Of a stretch of DNA of 64,000 nucleotides, positions 24,444 to 34,294 are shown in pieces (position 1 is the stretch's first letter; every line of letters starts with the position of its first letter). Made by a program: the position numbers and the translations under genes. Below the pieces are notes generated by a model that ran no database searches, had not been told where the DNA came from, and saw nothing but the letters and a program-made list of their open reading frames with translations. The stretch is from Thiohalomonas sp963783235 (lineage in GTDB: Bacteria > Pseudomonadota > Gammaproteobacteria > Thiohalomonadales > Thiohalomonadaceae), in NCBI GenBank assembly GCA_963783235.1, contig CAWAMN010000001.1, positions 186,001 to 250,000 of the forward strand. The letters are read 5' to 3'.

Positions 24444-25611
24444 ACGGCCGACACCCGTCGCCGGCCGCATGGCCGATATCGGGCCTTTCCATGTGATGGA
24501 ACTGCTTGGGCGGGCCCGGGAACTGGAAGCGGCGGGTCGCGACATCATTCACATGGAGATCGGCGAGCCCGATTTCATCACGCCCGAGCCGGTCATCGAA
24601 CGTGCCCGTCAGGCCCTTGCCGCCGGTGAGACTCACTACACGCCGGCGCTCGGCTTGCCTGCCCTGCGAAAGGCCATTGCCGGCCACTATCGGGAGCGCT
24701 ACCGGGTGGAAATCCGCCCCGAGCGTATCGTGATCACCCCCGGGGCCTCGGGCGCTCTGCTGCTGGCGCTTGGGGTACTGCTCGGCAGGGATGATGAACT
24801 GCTGCTGGCCGACCCGGGCTACCCCTGCAACCGGCACTTCGCGCGTTTTGTCGAAGGCCGGGCCAGAGCGGTGCCGGTGGATGCCACTACGCGCTACCAG
24901 CTCGATGCAAAGCGCCTCGGGGAATACTGGAGCGAGCGTACGGTTGCGGCGCTGGTGGCCTCGCCCTCGAACCCGACCGGCACGCTGCTCGAGCGCTCTG
25001 AGCTGGCGGCGCTTTCCGACTCGGTTCAAGAGCGAGGCGGGCGACTGATCGTCGATGAGATCTACCACGGACTCACCTACGGGGCCGAGGCGGAAACCGC
25101 GCTGGCCGTGGACGACGGCGCCTTCGTGGTGAACAGTTTTTCGAAATACTTCTGCATGACGGGCTGGCGCCTGGGATGGCTGGTGGTCCCGGAGGATTAT
25201 CAGCGCGAGGTCGAGAAGCTCATGCAGAACCTTTTCATTGCCGCGCCGACCCTGGCCCAGCATGCGGCGCTGGCCGCTTTCGAGCCCGAAACCCGGGAGA
25301 TCCTGGAGACGCGTCGGGCCGAGTTCGCCCGGCGCCGTGATTTCCTGGTGCCTGCCTTGCGGGAGCTGGGCTTCGCGATCCCGGTGGAGCCCCGCGGCGC
25401 TTTTTATCTCTACGCGGATTGCAGCCGTTTCGGGGATTCGATGCAGCTCGCTTCGGACCTGTTGGAAAGGGCCGGCGTGGCGATCACCCCGGGCCTGGAC
25501 TTCGGCAACTTTCGGCCCGAGCAGCATGTTCGTTTCGCCTATACGACCTCCATGGAGCGGCTCGAGGAGGGAGTGCGGCGCATGGCTGAATTCCTGCACG
25601 GGCGGTTTTAG
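24433..25611 (+). CDS. PLP-dependent class I/II aminotransferase
   Basis: A 392-residue fold-type I aminotransferase with EIGEPDF near the N terminus, SPSNPTG, the VDEIYHGL segment with the PLP-pyridine Asp, the lysine in NSFSKYFCMTGWRLGW, and FAYTTSMERLEEG at the C terminus. The family includes aspartate and alanine-type aminotransferases, and the substrate cannot be read from sequence. The ATG lies inside ATGAGACCTGA, overlapping the CbbY-like stop, so translation is probably coupled. An internal ATG at 24469 is an alternative start. Confidence 0.88.
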   Translation: MRPERPTPVAGRMADIGPFHVMELLGRARELEAAGRDIIHMEIGEPDFITPEPVIERARQALAAGETHYTPALGLPALRKAIAGHYRERYRVEIRPERIVITPGASGALLLALGVLLGRDDELLLADPGYPCNRHFARFVEGRARAVPVDATTRYQLDAKRLGEYWSERTVAALVASPSNPTGTLLERSELAALSDSVQERGGRLIVDEIYHGLTYGAEAETALAVDDGAFVVNSFSKYFCMTGWRLGWLVVPEDYQREVEKLMQNLFIAAPTLAQHAALAAFEPETREILETRRAEFARRRDFLVPALRELGFAIPVEPRGAFYLYADCSRFGDSMQLASDLLERAGVAITPGLDFGNFRPEQHVRFAYTTSMERLEEGVRRMAEFLHGRF

Positions 25612-25773
25612 CCACAGAACCCATAGGACTGCACGGCAGGGACCGCTTCCGGCAATCCTTCTGCATTTCCCACATCCCTGTGGGTCAGACGCAGGAGGTA
25701 GAGCAACGCAGGGAGCAGTTGCCGAGAGAACGTCGCGAGAAAATACCTGTGCTCTCTGTGGCCTCTGTGGTTT
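25610..25773. repeat. Family C inverted pair (CCACAGA type)
   Basis: GCCACAGAAC starts at the stop codon of the aminotransferase, and GTGCTCTCTGTGGCCTCTGTGGTTT (25749-25773) faces it just beyond the cysZ stop. The left arm is degraded. Confidence 0.55.
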
Positions 25774-25795
25774 CCCAGCCTTTGCGCCCTCGCGG

Positions 25796-26533
25796 TTAAT
25801 CCTTTGGGCGTTTTTCCTTCACCCACATGGCCGTGGCGCCTGCCACCGCTGCGGGCATGACCAGGAAATTGGCAATGGGGATCATGGTTGCCACCAGCAC
25901 GACGCCCCCGAATCCGAACGACATCAGGCGATTGGCACGAAGCCGCTCATGCTGCTGGCGGGACTTGAGACCGTCGTTGCCCAGCGGGTAGTCACTGTAC
26001 TCCACCGCGAGCATCCAGGCGCTGAAGGCTGTCCAGACAAAGGGGGCAATCAGGTTGATGCCCGGGATGAGGAACAGGATCAGCAGCGGGATCGCCCACT
26101 TGGCGAAGTAAAGAAGCTTGCGGAGCTCATCGAAAACGGCTCCCGGCGTCTCCTTGAGTGCCGCCAGGAGGCCGCTTCCCGCATCCGGGGCCCGACCGGT
26201 CAGGTGGCGCTCGACCGCCTCGGCAAGGAGACCGTTAAAGGGGGCCGCAATCAGGTTGGCGATGATCGAGAAGCTGAAGAAGATCAGGACCAGGGCCGCG
26301 ATCCCGAAAACCGCCCACAGCAGCCAGGACACCCAGGCGAGCCACTCGGGCAGTTGGGACATGATGTAGTCCATCAGGGCCCCGAACTGCTCGAACGCGA
26401 ACCACAGCGACAGGGTGAAAACGGCGATGTTGATCGCCAACGGAATGGCCACGAACCGCTTGAGGCCGGGGGCGGTGAGCAGTCTGAGGCCCCGGAAAAA
26501 CGACGAGGCCCCCACAAAAGGCTTTTGAATCAT
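25796..26533 (-). CDS. cysZ: Sulfate transporter CysZ
   Basis: A 245-residue inner-membrane protein starting MIQKPFVGASSFFRGLRLLTAPGLKRFVAIPL. It has the CysZ-type paired hydrophobic stretches around residues 30-50, 70-100 and 145-170, and the conserved FNGLLAEAVERHLTG region. CysZ mediates sulfate uptake for assimilation, which is consistent with cysC elsewhere in this window. It is transcribed divergently from the aminotransferase at 26767. Confidence 0.92.
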   Translation of the reverse strand: MIQKPFVGASSFFRGLRLLTAPGLKRFVAIPLAINIAVFTLSLWFAFEQFGALMDYIMSQLPEWLAWVSWLLWAVFGIAALVLIFFSFSIIANLIAAPFNGLLAEAVERHLTGRAPDAGSGLLAALKETPGAVFDELRKLLYFAKWAIPLLILFLIPGINLIAPFVWTAFSAWMLAVEYSDYPLGNDGLKSRQQHERLRANRLMSFGFGGVVLVATMIPIANFLVMPAAVAGATAMWVKEKRPKD

Positions 26534-26766
26534 GGCCGGCAGTCTCCTGAAAAAGGCCCAAAGACCCTACGTCAGCCGGAGATGGCCATCAAGCGAATCG
26601 TGCGATACAGGCCACGAACCGGCTCGGGGGCAACAGGGTAAACGCATACTCACATTTTTGTTGCCGGCGAGCGCTCCAAAGTATGCGGTTGCCCTGGGCA
26701 GGGGGCCTGTGAGTGGCGCTCGGCCTGTGAGATCCTGATTCGATCGAAAGTGAAAAGGATGGGTTT

Positions 26767-27948
26767 ATGGGTATTCGACTGAGCCGTCAGGCCGGAAATG
26801 TCCTGCAGTCCGAAATCCGCGCGATGACCCGCGAGTGCGCGCACTCGGGCGGCATCAATATGGCGCAGGGCGTGTGCGACCTGGCCATCCCCCCTTCGGT
26901 GATGGAAGGGGCGAAGGCCGCCATGGAGGCCGGGCGAAACACCTATACGCCCGCTGACGGACTCGGCGAACTGCGCGATGCGATTGCCGCGAAATTGGCG
27001 TCCGCATACGGGTTTGGCGTGGACCCGCAGGCCGAGGTGATGGTCAGCTCCGGCGCCACCGGCGCTTTTTACTCCACCGCCCAGGCGCTCCTGGACCCGG
27101 GTGATGAGGTGATTCTGCTTGAACCCTATTACGGTTATCACGCCGCGACGCTGGCGGCCATGGGCTGTCGGGCCCGCTATGTGCGTCTCGACCCGCCCGA
27201 CTGGCGCCTGGACTGGGAAGCGCTGGAGCGCACCATCACGGAGCGCACCCGGGCCATCGTACTTAGCAACCCCTCCAATCCGAGCGGAAAGGTCTTTCGC
27301 CGCGACGAGCTGGAGCGGTTGGCCGAAATCGTCCGAAAACACCATCTGATCGTGTTCTCGGACGAGATCTACGAGCACTTCATCTACGACGGTCTCAGCC
27401 ATGTTCCCCCTGCGACGATCGAAGGCCTCCGGGAGCGCACGGTCACGATTTCCGGCTTCTCGAAGATCTTCAGCGTGACCGGCTGGCGGCTGGGCTACGC
27501 CGTCGCCCCGCCCGAGGTGATTCGGGCCGCCACCCAGTTTAATGATCTGGTCTATGTCTGCGCCCCGGCACCGCTGCAGCTCGGGGCGGCCCGGGGCCTG
27601 CTGGAACTTGGCGATGGGTTCTACCGGGAAGTGGCCCGGGAGCACGGGGTGAAACGGGATCGCTTCTGCGCGGCGCTCGAGCAGGCGGGGCTGGCTCCCT
27701 ACCGGCCGCAGGGGGCTTATTACGTGATGGCCGATATCGCCGGGGTGCCCGGCGCCGATGACAGGCAACGGGCCCTGTGGCTTCTCGAGAAGACGGGGGT
27801 GGCCTGCGTCCCGGGGCGGGCCTTTTACCATGACGAGTCGGGGCGTGATCTGGCTCGCTTCTGTTTCGCCAAGAAGAGCGAAGTACTCGAGGAGGCGTGC
27901 GAGCGCATGGCCCGGCTCGCCCTGAGCCGGCCCGAGCCGGTCAACTGA
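26767..27948 (+). CDS. PLP-dependent aminotransferase (YbdL/kynurenine aminotransferase-like)
   Basis: A 393-residue fold-type I aminotransferase, distinct from the one at 24433. Motifs are NMAQGVCDLAIP, YTPADGLGELRDAIA, SNPSNPSGKVF, FSDEIYEHFIYDG and the PLP lysine in SGFSKIFSVTGWRLGYA. The N-terminal and lid motifs resemble methionine/kynurenine-type enzymes such as YbdL. The last 8 bp overlap the convergent kinase gene. The exact amino donor is unknown. Confidence 0.87.
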   Translation: MGIRLSRQAGNVLQSEIRAMTRECAHSGGINMAQGVCDLAIPPSVMEGAKAAMEAGRNTYTPADGLGELRDAIAAKLASAYGFGVDPQAEVMVSSGATGAFYSTAQALLDPGDEVILLEPYYGYHAATLAAMGCRARYVRLDPPDWRLDWEALERTITERTRAIVLSNPSNPSGKVFRRDELERLAEIVRKHHLIVFSDEIYEHFIYDGLSHVPPATIEGLRERTVTISGFSKIFSVTGWRLGYAVAPPEVIRAATQFNDLVYVCAPAPLQLGAARGLLELGDGFYREVAREHGVKRDRFCAALEQAGLAPYRPQGAYYVMADIAGVPGADDRQRALWLLEKTGVACVPGRAFYHDESGRDLARFCFAKKSEVLEEACERMARLALSRPEPVN

Positions 27949-29254
27949 GTCGTCCGACGCCTCCGGCCCGCTCCTGCTCGAAAGGCCGTCGGGCCAGCAG
28001 GGCGGCGCCGTAAGCCGCTTCCGAATGGACGGGCTTCACCATCGGGACGCCCATCAGGCGGCCGCGGATCCGTTCCCAGATCGGGTTGGCGGCGCCGCCG
28101 CCGGCGCTGAAGAGCCGCGTGGGGAAGGGGGCGCCGAGCTCCTGGAGTTTGCGGTAGGCGGCCAGCTCGATCGCGGCGATTCCCTCCAGAAGTCCTTGAA
28201 AGAACCGAACGTTATCGGCGGGGCGTGGCTCAAGACGTGGCGCGTGTTCCGGGTCGTTGACCGGGAAACGCTCCCCCGGTTGCAGCAGAGGGTAATAGTC
28301 GAGGCCTGAGCTCTGCTCGGGGTCGATGTACTGGCTGAGCTCGGCCATCTGCTGCGCCGTGAAAAAGTGCTTGAGGACCGCACCGCCTGAATTGGAGCCG
28401 CCCCCCACCAACCATTTGTCACCCAGCGGCTGACTGTAGACGCCAAAGGCCGGGGCGAAGATCGGCCGGTCGGCAATCACCTTCGTTACCAGCGTAGAGC
28501 CGAGGGAGGTGATGCCGTCTCCAACCACGTGGGCGCCGGTGGCGAGGATCGCGGCGGTACTGTCGGTGGTCCCGGCCGTGATCAGCGTTTCCCCCGGAAG
28601 GCCCCAGTGCGCCGCCAATTCCGGATGCAGCGGGCCCAGCGCGGTTCCCGGGACGACCACTCGGGGCAGCCGGTGCTCTTCCAGTCCCAATAGGTGTAAC
28701 CACTCCGGCCAGCGGCGTGCGACCGGGTCCCAGCCGAGCTTAAGGACGCTGTTCTCATCCGAGATGCCCGCCTGCCCGGTCAGTCGGGTGGCGATCCAGT
28801 CGCTCTGGGTCGCCGCCCGGGCGGTGCCCCCATCGGTTCGGGCCAGGAGCCACAGGAGCTTGGCAAGCCCCGAACCGGTGCCGTGGGCGGCGGATTCGGC
28901 CGGTGCCGAGGCGGCGATCCGCGCCGCTTCATCCAGCGCGCGATTGTCGTTGTACATGAGCGCCGGGCTACAGGGACGGCCCTCGGGATCGGTGAGCAGG
29001 ACGCTCCCGGAGGTGCCGTCCACCGAAATGGACTTCACCGCCCGAGCCGGGACCCGGGTCAAGAGGTCTCTCAGCGTCCAGTCGACGGCTTGCCACCACT
29101 CCGCAGGGTCCTGTTCAACGCCGGCTCCACGGCGTACCGGATCGGGCAAATCGGTACGCGCCTCACCGGCCACCGCACCCGCATCGTCGATAGCGATGGC
29201 CCGACACCCGGAGGTGCCGAGGTCGATGCCGATGTATAAGAGGGGTTCGACCAC
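27941..29254 (-). CDS. FGGY-family carbohydrate kinase (xylulokinase-like)
   Basis: About 437 residues in the actin/hexokinase fold: an N-terminal LLYIGIDLGTSGCRAIAIDDAG phosphate-binding loop, SVDGTSGSVLL near residue 80, GTTDSTAAILATGA, and a C-terminal LFSAGGGAANPIWERI. It phosphorylates a sugar or polyol, with xylulose as the best guess. Domain similarity starts at VVEPLLYIGIDLG. I place the start at a GTG at 29254, inside a CCACGGGG repeat arm, so the true start is uncertain. The open frame continues upstream to 29323 but there only translates the repeat. Confidence 0.85.
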   Translation of the reverse strand: MVEPLLYIGIDLGTSGCRAIAIDDAGAVAGEARTDLPDPVRRGAGVEQDPAEWWQAVDWTLRDLLTRVPARAVKSISVDGTSGSVLLTDPEGRPCSPALMYNDNRALDEAARIAASAPAESAAHGTGSGLAKLLWLLARTDGGTARAATQSDWIATRLTGQAGISDENSVLKLGWDPVARRWPEWLHLLGLEEHRLPRVVVPGTALGPLHPELAAHWGLPGETLITAGTTDSTAAILATGAHVVGDGITSLGSTLVTKVIADRPIFAPAFGVYSQPLGDKWLVGGGSNSGGAVLKHFFTAQQMAELSQYIDPEQSSGLDYYPLLQPGERFPVNDPEHAPRLEPRPADNVRFFQGLLEGIAAIELAAYRKLQELGAPFPTRLFSAGGGAANPIWERIRGRLMGVPMVKPVHSEAAYGAALLARRPFEQERAGGVGRLS

Positions 29255-29510
29255 GGGGTGCACGGGGAACACGGGGTTATCCGAAGGATAACAGAAACGG
29301 CCCGGTCGAAAGTCAGGCGGCAACCGATAGCAGGCGGTGGACCACCCGGGTTTGCGACTCGCTGTGAACCCTTCCCTGGGCGCTCGATGGCCGCATCCAT
29401 GCGGCCAATGGTCCCGAACCAGGATGCTCCACCACTTACGATCAATTGAGGGGACGGGCAGGACCCTCTGAGACTGAAAAACCCCGTGCTCCCCGTGTCC
29501 CCCGTGGTTA
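29251..29510. repeat. Family C inverted pair (CCACGGGG type) flanking a family B copy
   Basis: CCACGGGGTGCACGGGGAA (from 29251) and ACCCCGTGCTCCCCGTGTCC ending in CCCGTGGTTA (29480-29510) are inverted partners 200 bp apart. They fill the space between the kinase start and the queF stop. Confidence 0.7.
29336..29433 (+). repeat. Family B long-hairpin repeat, copy 2
   Basis: The arms GGTGGACCACCCGGGTTTGC (from 29336) and GTCCCGAACCAGGATGCTCC (from 29411) pair over 23 bp with five mismatches. The core CTCGATGGCCGCATCCATGC followed by GGCCAATGGTCCC resembles the copy at 52836. It is nested between two family C arms. Confidence 0.7.
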
Positions 29511-29512
29511 GT

Positions 29513-29902
29513 TCACGGCAGCATGACAGTTTGCGGCGGCTCCCAACCCGCCTTGCGGTGTTCGGCGGTGACGCTGGTGTAGATGCCGCCGCGGACGTTG
29601 AAGCGGCCGGTCACCCGCATGAAGCGAGGCTGGCTGGCGGCGACGAAGTCCGCGAGCATGTCGTTGGTGACCTTTTCGTGGAAGGCACCCTCTTCGCGGA
29701 AGGACCAGATGTACATCTTAAGGGCCTTTAGTTCGAGGCAGTGCCTGTCCGGGACGTAGTCGATATAGATGGTGGCGAAGTCCGGCTGGCCGGTCTTCGG
29801 GCAGAGACAGGTAAACTCCGGGATCTCGATGCGGATGGTGTAGTCCCTCTCCGGAGTCGGGTTGTCGAAGGTTTCCAGGGTCTTGCTGGGCTGGCTAGGC
29901 AT
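29513..29902 (-). CDS. queF: NADPH-dependent 7-cyano-7-deazaguanine (preQ0) reductase
   Basis: A 129-residue single-domain (YkvM-type) QueF that reduces preQ0 to preQ1 for queuosine. The catalytic cysteine is in FTCLCPKTGQPDF (about residue 34). The family signature ELKALKMYIWSFREEGAFHE follows near residue 57, with the substrate-binding Glu and the NADPH segment. Length and motifs are complete. It is divergent from smc. GluQRS, encoded at 21791, acts on tRNA carrying the finished modification. Confidence 0.96.
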   Translation of the reverse strand: MPSQPSKTLETFDNPTPERDYTIRIEIPEFTCLCPKTGQPDFATIYIDYVPDRHCLELKALKMYIWSFREEGAFHEKVTNDMLADFVAASQPRFMRVTGRFNVRGGIYTSVTAEHRKAGWEPPQTVMLP

Positions 29903-30078
29903 GTTCTGTCTTTCGTGGTAGCTTTATCGGCCCCGAATTCTAGCGGAAAACGGCGGCTATCCGAAGGGCGCGATCGGGGATCGCAACATCGCAAACGGCC
30001 CACCAGAAGGTCGGTCCCACTGTCCGCCCGCAGCCGCCCTCCTTTCCTCAGTAGACCTTTTTGGTGATTTGACCGCAT

Positions 30079-33000
30079 ATGCGTCTTAGCAAGATCAAGC
30101 TGGCCGGCTTCAAGTCGTTCGTGGACCCCACGAGTATTTCGCTGCCGGGAAACCTGACCGGGGTGGTCGGACCCAACGGCTGTGGCAAGTCCAACATCAT
30201 CGACGCCGTGCGCTGGGTCATGGGGGAGAGCTCGGCCAAGCACCTGCGCGGTGACTCCATGACGGACGTCATCTTCAATGGCTCGAGTTCGCGCAAGCCG
30301 GTCGGCCAGGCCTCCATCGAACTGGTGTTCGATAACTCCGACGGCAGCGTGGGGGGGCAGTACGCCAGCTTCAACGAGATTTCCATCAAGCGGCAGGTCA
30401 CCCGCGAAGCGCAGTCCTTCTATTACCTCAACGGCGCCCGCTGCCGCCGCCGCGATATCACCGATATCTTTCTGGGCACCGGCTTGGGGCCGCGCAGCTA
30501 CGCCATCATCGAGCAGGGCACCATCTCCCGCCTGATCGAGGCCAAACCCGATGAGATGCGCAATTTCCTCGAGGAGGCGGCGGGGATCTCCAAGTACAAG
30601 GAGCGGCGCCGGGAGACGGAAAACCGCATGCGCCACACCCGTGACAACCTGGAGCGTCTGGACGACCTGCGTGATGAGCTCGGCAAGCAGCTGGCCCACC
30701 TGCAGCGCCAGGCCCGCACCGCCGAGCGTTACAAGGAGTACAAGGGCGAGGAGCGCCAACTCAAGGGGCAGCTTCAGGCCCTGCGCTGGCAGAAGTTGAA
30801 CCATGAGGTCGAGCATCGCGAAGGCGATATCACCGAGCAGGAGACCGGTCTGGAGGCCGAGGTGGCGCGCCAGCGCAGCGCCGAGGCGGAGATCGAGCGC
30901 AAGCGCGATGAGCACGTCGAGGCCACCGAGGGTTTCAACGCCATCCAGAGCGAATTTTATGGCGTGGGTGCCGATATCGCCCGCCTGGAGCAGTCCATCC
31001 AACATGCCCGGGAACGCCACCAGCAGTTGGAGCGCGACCTCGGGCAGGTGGAGCGGGCCTGGAACGAGGCCCAGGTGCATCAGGAGATGGACCGCAACAA
31101 GATTGAAGAGCTGACCCGCGGACTCGACGAACAGGAGCCCGCGCATCAGGAGCTGCAGGTCGCCGCCGAGCTCTCCTCGGCTACCCTCGCCGAGGCCGAG
31201 GAGGCGATGCAAAGCTGGCAGGCCGGATGGGAAGAGTTTAACCAGAAGGCGGCCGAACCCTCCCAGACGGCGCAGGTGGAGCGGGCCCGAATCCAGCAAC
31301 TGGAGCAGCAGGTCAGGCAGCTGGCACAGCGCCTGGGGCGGATCGACGAGGAGCAGGCCAACCTGTCGACGGAGCGCCTGGCAGAAGAAATCGCCATGGC
31401 CCGGGAGCAGATCGCCGAACAGGAGATGGGCCTGGCGGCCATTCAGGAACGTCGCTCCGCCTCTCTGGAGCAGATCGGCACGGTCCGCGATCAAAACAGC
31501 GAGGATGCACAGCGTCTGGATGAGAACCGCTCCAAACTCCAGTCCCAACGGGGTCGCCATGCCTCGCTGGAGGCGCTACAGCAGGCGGCCCTCGGCAAGG
31601 GCAAGGGGGCCGTCACCGATTGGCTGAATGCCCAGGGCATGCAGGGTGCGCCGCGCCTGGCCGAGGGGCTGTCGGTGGCCGAAGGCTGGGAGAACGCCGT
31701 TGAGTGCGTGCTCGGCGCGAATTTGGAGGCGGTTTGTGTCGATGGCCTGGACCCGGTGGTCGGGGCCTTGGGAAGCCTGCAACACGGCGCACTGACCCTG
31801 TTCGATGTCCGCGCCGAGGTTGGCGCGACCGATAGCGCCACGGGTACGCCATTGGCCTCCAAGGTGACCGGTGAGCGGGCTCTGGGAGGCCTGCTGGCCG
31901 GCGTTTACGGGGTAGAGAGCCTCGAACGAGGCCTTGAGTCTCCGGGGGCGACTGGCGGCCCACGAGTCCGTAATCACCCGCGACGGCATCTGGATTGGCG
32001 CCAATTGGCTGCGTGTGGTCCGTGAGTCCGATGAGCACGCCGGCGTCCTGCATCGCGAGCAGGAGTTGAAAGAACTCGAAGCAGAGCCTGGAGGCGCTGG
32101 AGCGGGAATCGGAGGAGCTGGCGCAAAAAGTCGAAGAGGGCCGGGGGCGCCAGAGGCAGCTGGAGGAGGAGCGGGAGCAGCTCCAGGGGGAACTCAACGA
32201 GGCGAACCGCGCCGTCAGTGAACTGCAGTCGCAACTGTCGGGCAAGCAGGCGCGCCTGGAGCAGATCGAGCAGCGTCGTGACCGCTCCCAGGCCGAGGCC
32301 GAGGAACTGAAGCGCCATCAGGCCGAGGCCGAGGAGGGGATACAGAGCGCCCACCATACCCTTCATCGCGCCCTTGAAGAGATGGAGGAGTTGGCCCAGC
32401 GCCGCGAAGAGCTGACCCGGCGCCGCGATGAATTGCGCGAGACCCTGGAGCAGGCCCGTGAGCGGGCCCGCACCGATCGGGAGGCGGCCCAGGAAACGGC
32501 CATCAAGATCCAGACCATGCGCACCGAGCTGGAGACCACCCGGCAGGCCCTGGAGCGTGCCGAGCAGCAACTCACTCAGTTGGCCGAACGGCGCGAAGAA
32601 CTCACCATGGCGCGCGCCGAGGGCGGCAGTCCCGTAGAGGGGATGAGCGAGGAGCTCGAGCAACTGCTCGAGCGCCGCATGGAGGTGGAGGCGCGGCTGA
32701 AGGAGGCGCGCCGGCGGGTGGAGGATATCGACCATGCCCTGCGCGAAAAAGAGGGCGAGCGCATCCAGGCCGAGCGTGCCGTTCAGGAGATCCGCTCCAG
32801 ACTGGAGCAAAAGCGCATGGGCTGGCAGGAGCTCAAGGTGCGCCGTCAGACCCTTCAGGAGCAGGTGACGGAGAGCGGCCTGGAGTTGAACGAGTTGATT
32901 GACTCGTTGCCCGATAATGCGGAGCCAGCCGCCTGGGAGAAACAGGTGGACGACATCGCCCAGCGTATCGCCCGCCTCGGGCCCATCAACCTGGCCGCCA

Positions 33001-33590
33001 TCGAGGAGTTTGAGCAGCAGTCGGAGCGGCGCAACTACCTGGATGCCCAGCATGCCGATCTGATGGAAGCGTTGGAGACGCTGGAGAGTGCCATCAAAAA
33101 GATCGACCGCGAGACCCGCACGCGTTTCAAGGAGACCTTCGAGCGGGTCAACAAGGGACTACAGGAGAAATTCCCGCGCCTGTTCGGCGGTGGCCATGCC
33201 TACCTGGAGCTGATCGGCGAGGATCTGCTGGATACCGGTGTCGCCGTCATGGCGCGCCCGCCCGGCAAGCGCAACAGCTCTATCCACCTGCTCTCGGGGG
33301 GGGAGAAGGCGCTCACGGCGGTGGCGCTGGTGTTCGCCATCTTCGAACTGAACCCCTCGCCCTTCTGCATGCTCGATGAGGTGGACGCCCCCCTGGATGA
33401 GGCCAACGTGGGCCGCTTCTGCAATCTCGTCAAGGAGATGAGCGAACAGGTGCAGTTTATTTTCATCACCCACAACAAGGTCACCATGGAGCTGTCGAGC
33501 CACCTTGCCGGTGTCACCATGCATGAGCCGGGCGTCTCCCGGATGGTGGCCGTGGATGTGGATGAGGCCATCGAGCTGGCGGCTGTCTGA
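30079..33590 (+). CDS. smc: Chromosome segregation protein SMC (two apparent +1 frameshifts)
   Basis: The N-terminal ATPase half has MRLSKIKLAGFKSFVDP and the Walker A GPNGCGKSN. Long coiled coils flank a hinge, and the C terminus carries LSGGEKALTAVAL and the Walker B FCMLDEVDAPLDEAN. The frame breaks twice. Near 31928-31936 an extra base shifts RGLESPG away from the expected LSLRGRLAAHESVIT. Near 32076-32090 another moves the coiled coil into a third frame (SLEALERESEELAQ). Removing one base at each gives 3,510 nt and 1,169 residues, the normal SMC length. With ScpA and ScpB (42242-43752) it forms the SMC condensin. zipA and ligA follow in the usual order. Confidence 0.93.
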
Positions 33591-33602
33591 ATCGATCTTC
33601 CC

Positions 33603-34277
33603 ATGGATACCTTGCGAATCATCCTAATCGTTGTCGGGCTGGCGCTCGTTGCGGGCATCTACCTGTGGGGACGTCGGATGCAAAGCCGTCGTCACGAGGA
33701 TCTCGGGACGGCCGATGAATCTCCCGAGGTAGACGGGTTTTCGGCGACCGACCAGCCTTACCCCGAGGTTTGGGACGGGACCGGTTTTAGCGCGCGCGGT
33801 GATGACCCCTCCATCGAGGAAATGGGGGAGGTCGGCGGCACCGATGAGGCAGAGAGCATGGTGGTGGTGCTTTCAGTGATGGCGCCGGAGGGGACCTTCA
33901 AGGGGCCGGATATCATGGCGTTGGCGAAAGCGTCGGGTCTGCACTTCGGGCGTATGGATATCTTTCACTACTTTCCGGATGCGGAAGGGGTGGATGACGA
34001 ACCGTGGTTCGGCATCGCCAATGTCCTTGAGCCGGGTACCTTCGATCTCGAAAGCGTCTCCGAAATGGAAACCCCGGGGCTAATCTTCTTCCTGCAACTG
34101 CCCGGTCCGGCGGACGGCACCACTGCATTCGACCGAATGCTGGAAACGGCTCAAGCGTTTACCGAGAGGCTCGGTGCTCAGCTTTGCGATGAGCGCCGAC
34201 AGCCGGTTGGTGCGGCGCAGCTCGCTGAATTGCGGGAACGGGTTCGAGGCTTCGACGCCCTCGCCACTGTGCTGTAG
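33603..34277 (+). CDS. zipA: Cell division protein ZipA
   Basis: A 224-residue protein with an N-terminal membrane anchor (LRIILIVVGLALVAGIYLWG, about 4-23), a basic patch (RRMQSRRHEDLG), a short acidic linker, and the C-terminal FtsZ-binding domain (about 85-220, VVVLSVMAPEGTFKGPDI, LLEPGTF-like VLEPGTFDLE and FFLQLPGP). It is shorter than E. coli ZipA because the Pro/Gln linker is reduced. It tethers FtsZ to the membrane. It starts 13 bp after smc, within the smc-zipA-ligA cluster. Confidence 0.93.
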   Translation: MDTLRIILIVVGLALVAGIYLWGRRMQSRRHEDLGTADESPEVDGFSATDQPYPEVWDGTGFSARGDDPSIEEMGEVGGTDEAESMVVVLSVMAPEGTFKGPDIMALAKASGLHFGRMDIFHYFPDAEGVDDEPWFGIANVLEPGTFDLESVSEMETPGLIFFLQLPGPADGTTAFDRMLETAQAFTERLGAQLCDERRQPVGAAQLAELRERVRGFDALATVL

Positions 34278-34294
34278 CAGGATGGAGCCCGACT

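Noticed and set aside
29255..29323. N-terminal extension of the FGGY kinase
   Set aside because: The extra codons translate CACGGGG repeat units and lack similarity to kinase N termini.
29728..31560. A 610-codon minus-strand open frame across the 5' half of smc
   Set aside because: It is antisense to the conserved SMC coiled coil, and its Leu-rich repeats mirror SMC codons. It also overlaps queF out of frame.
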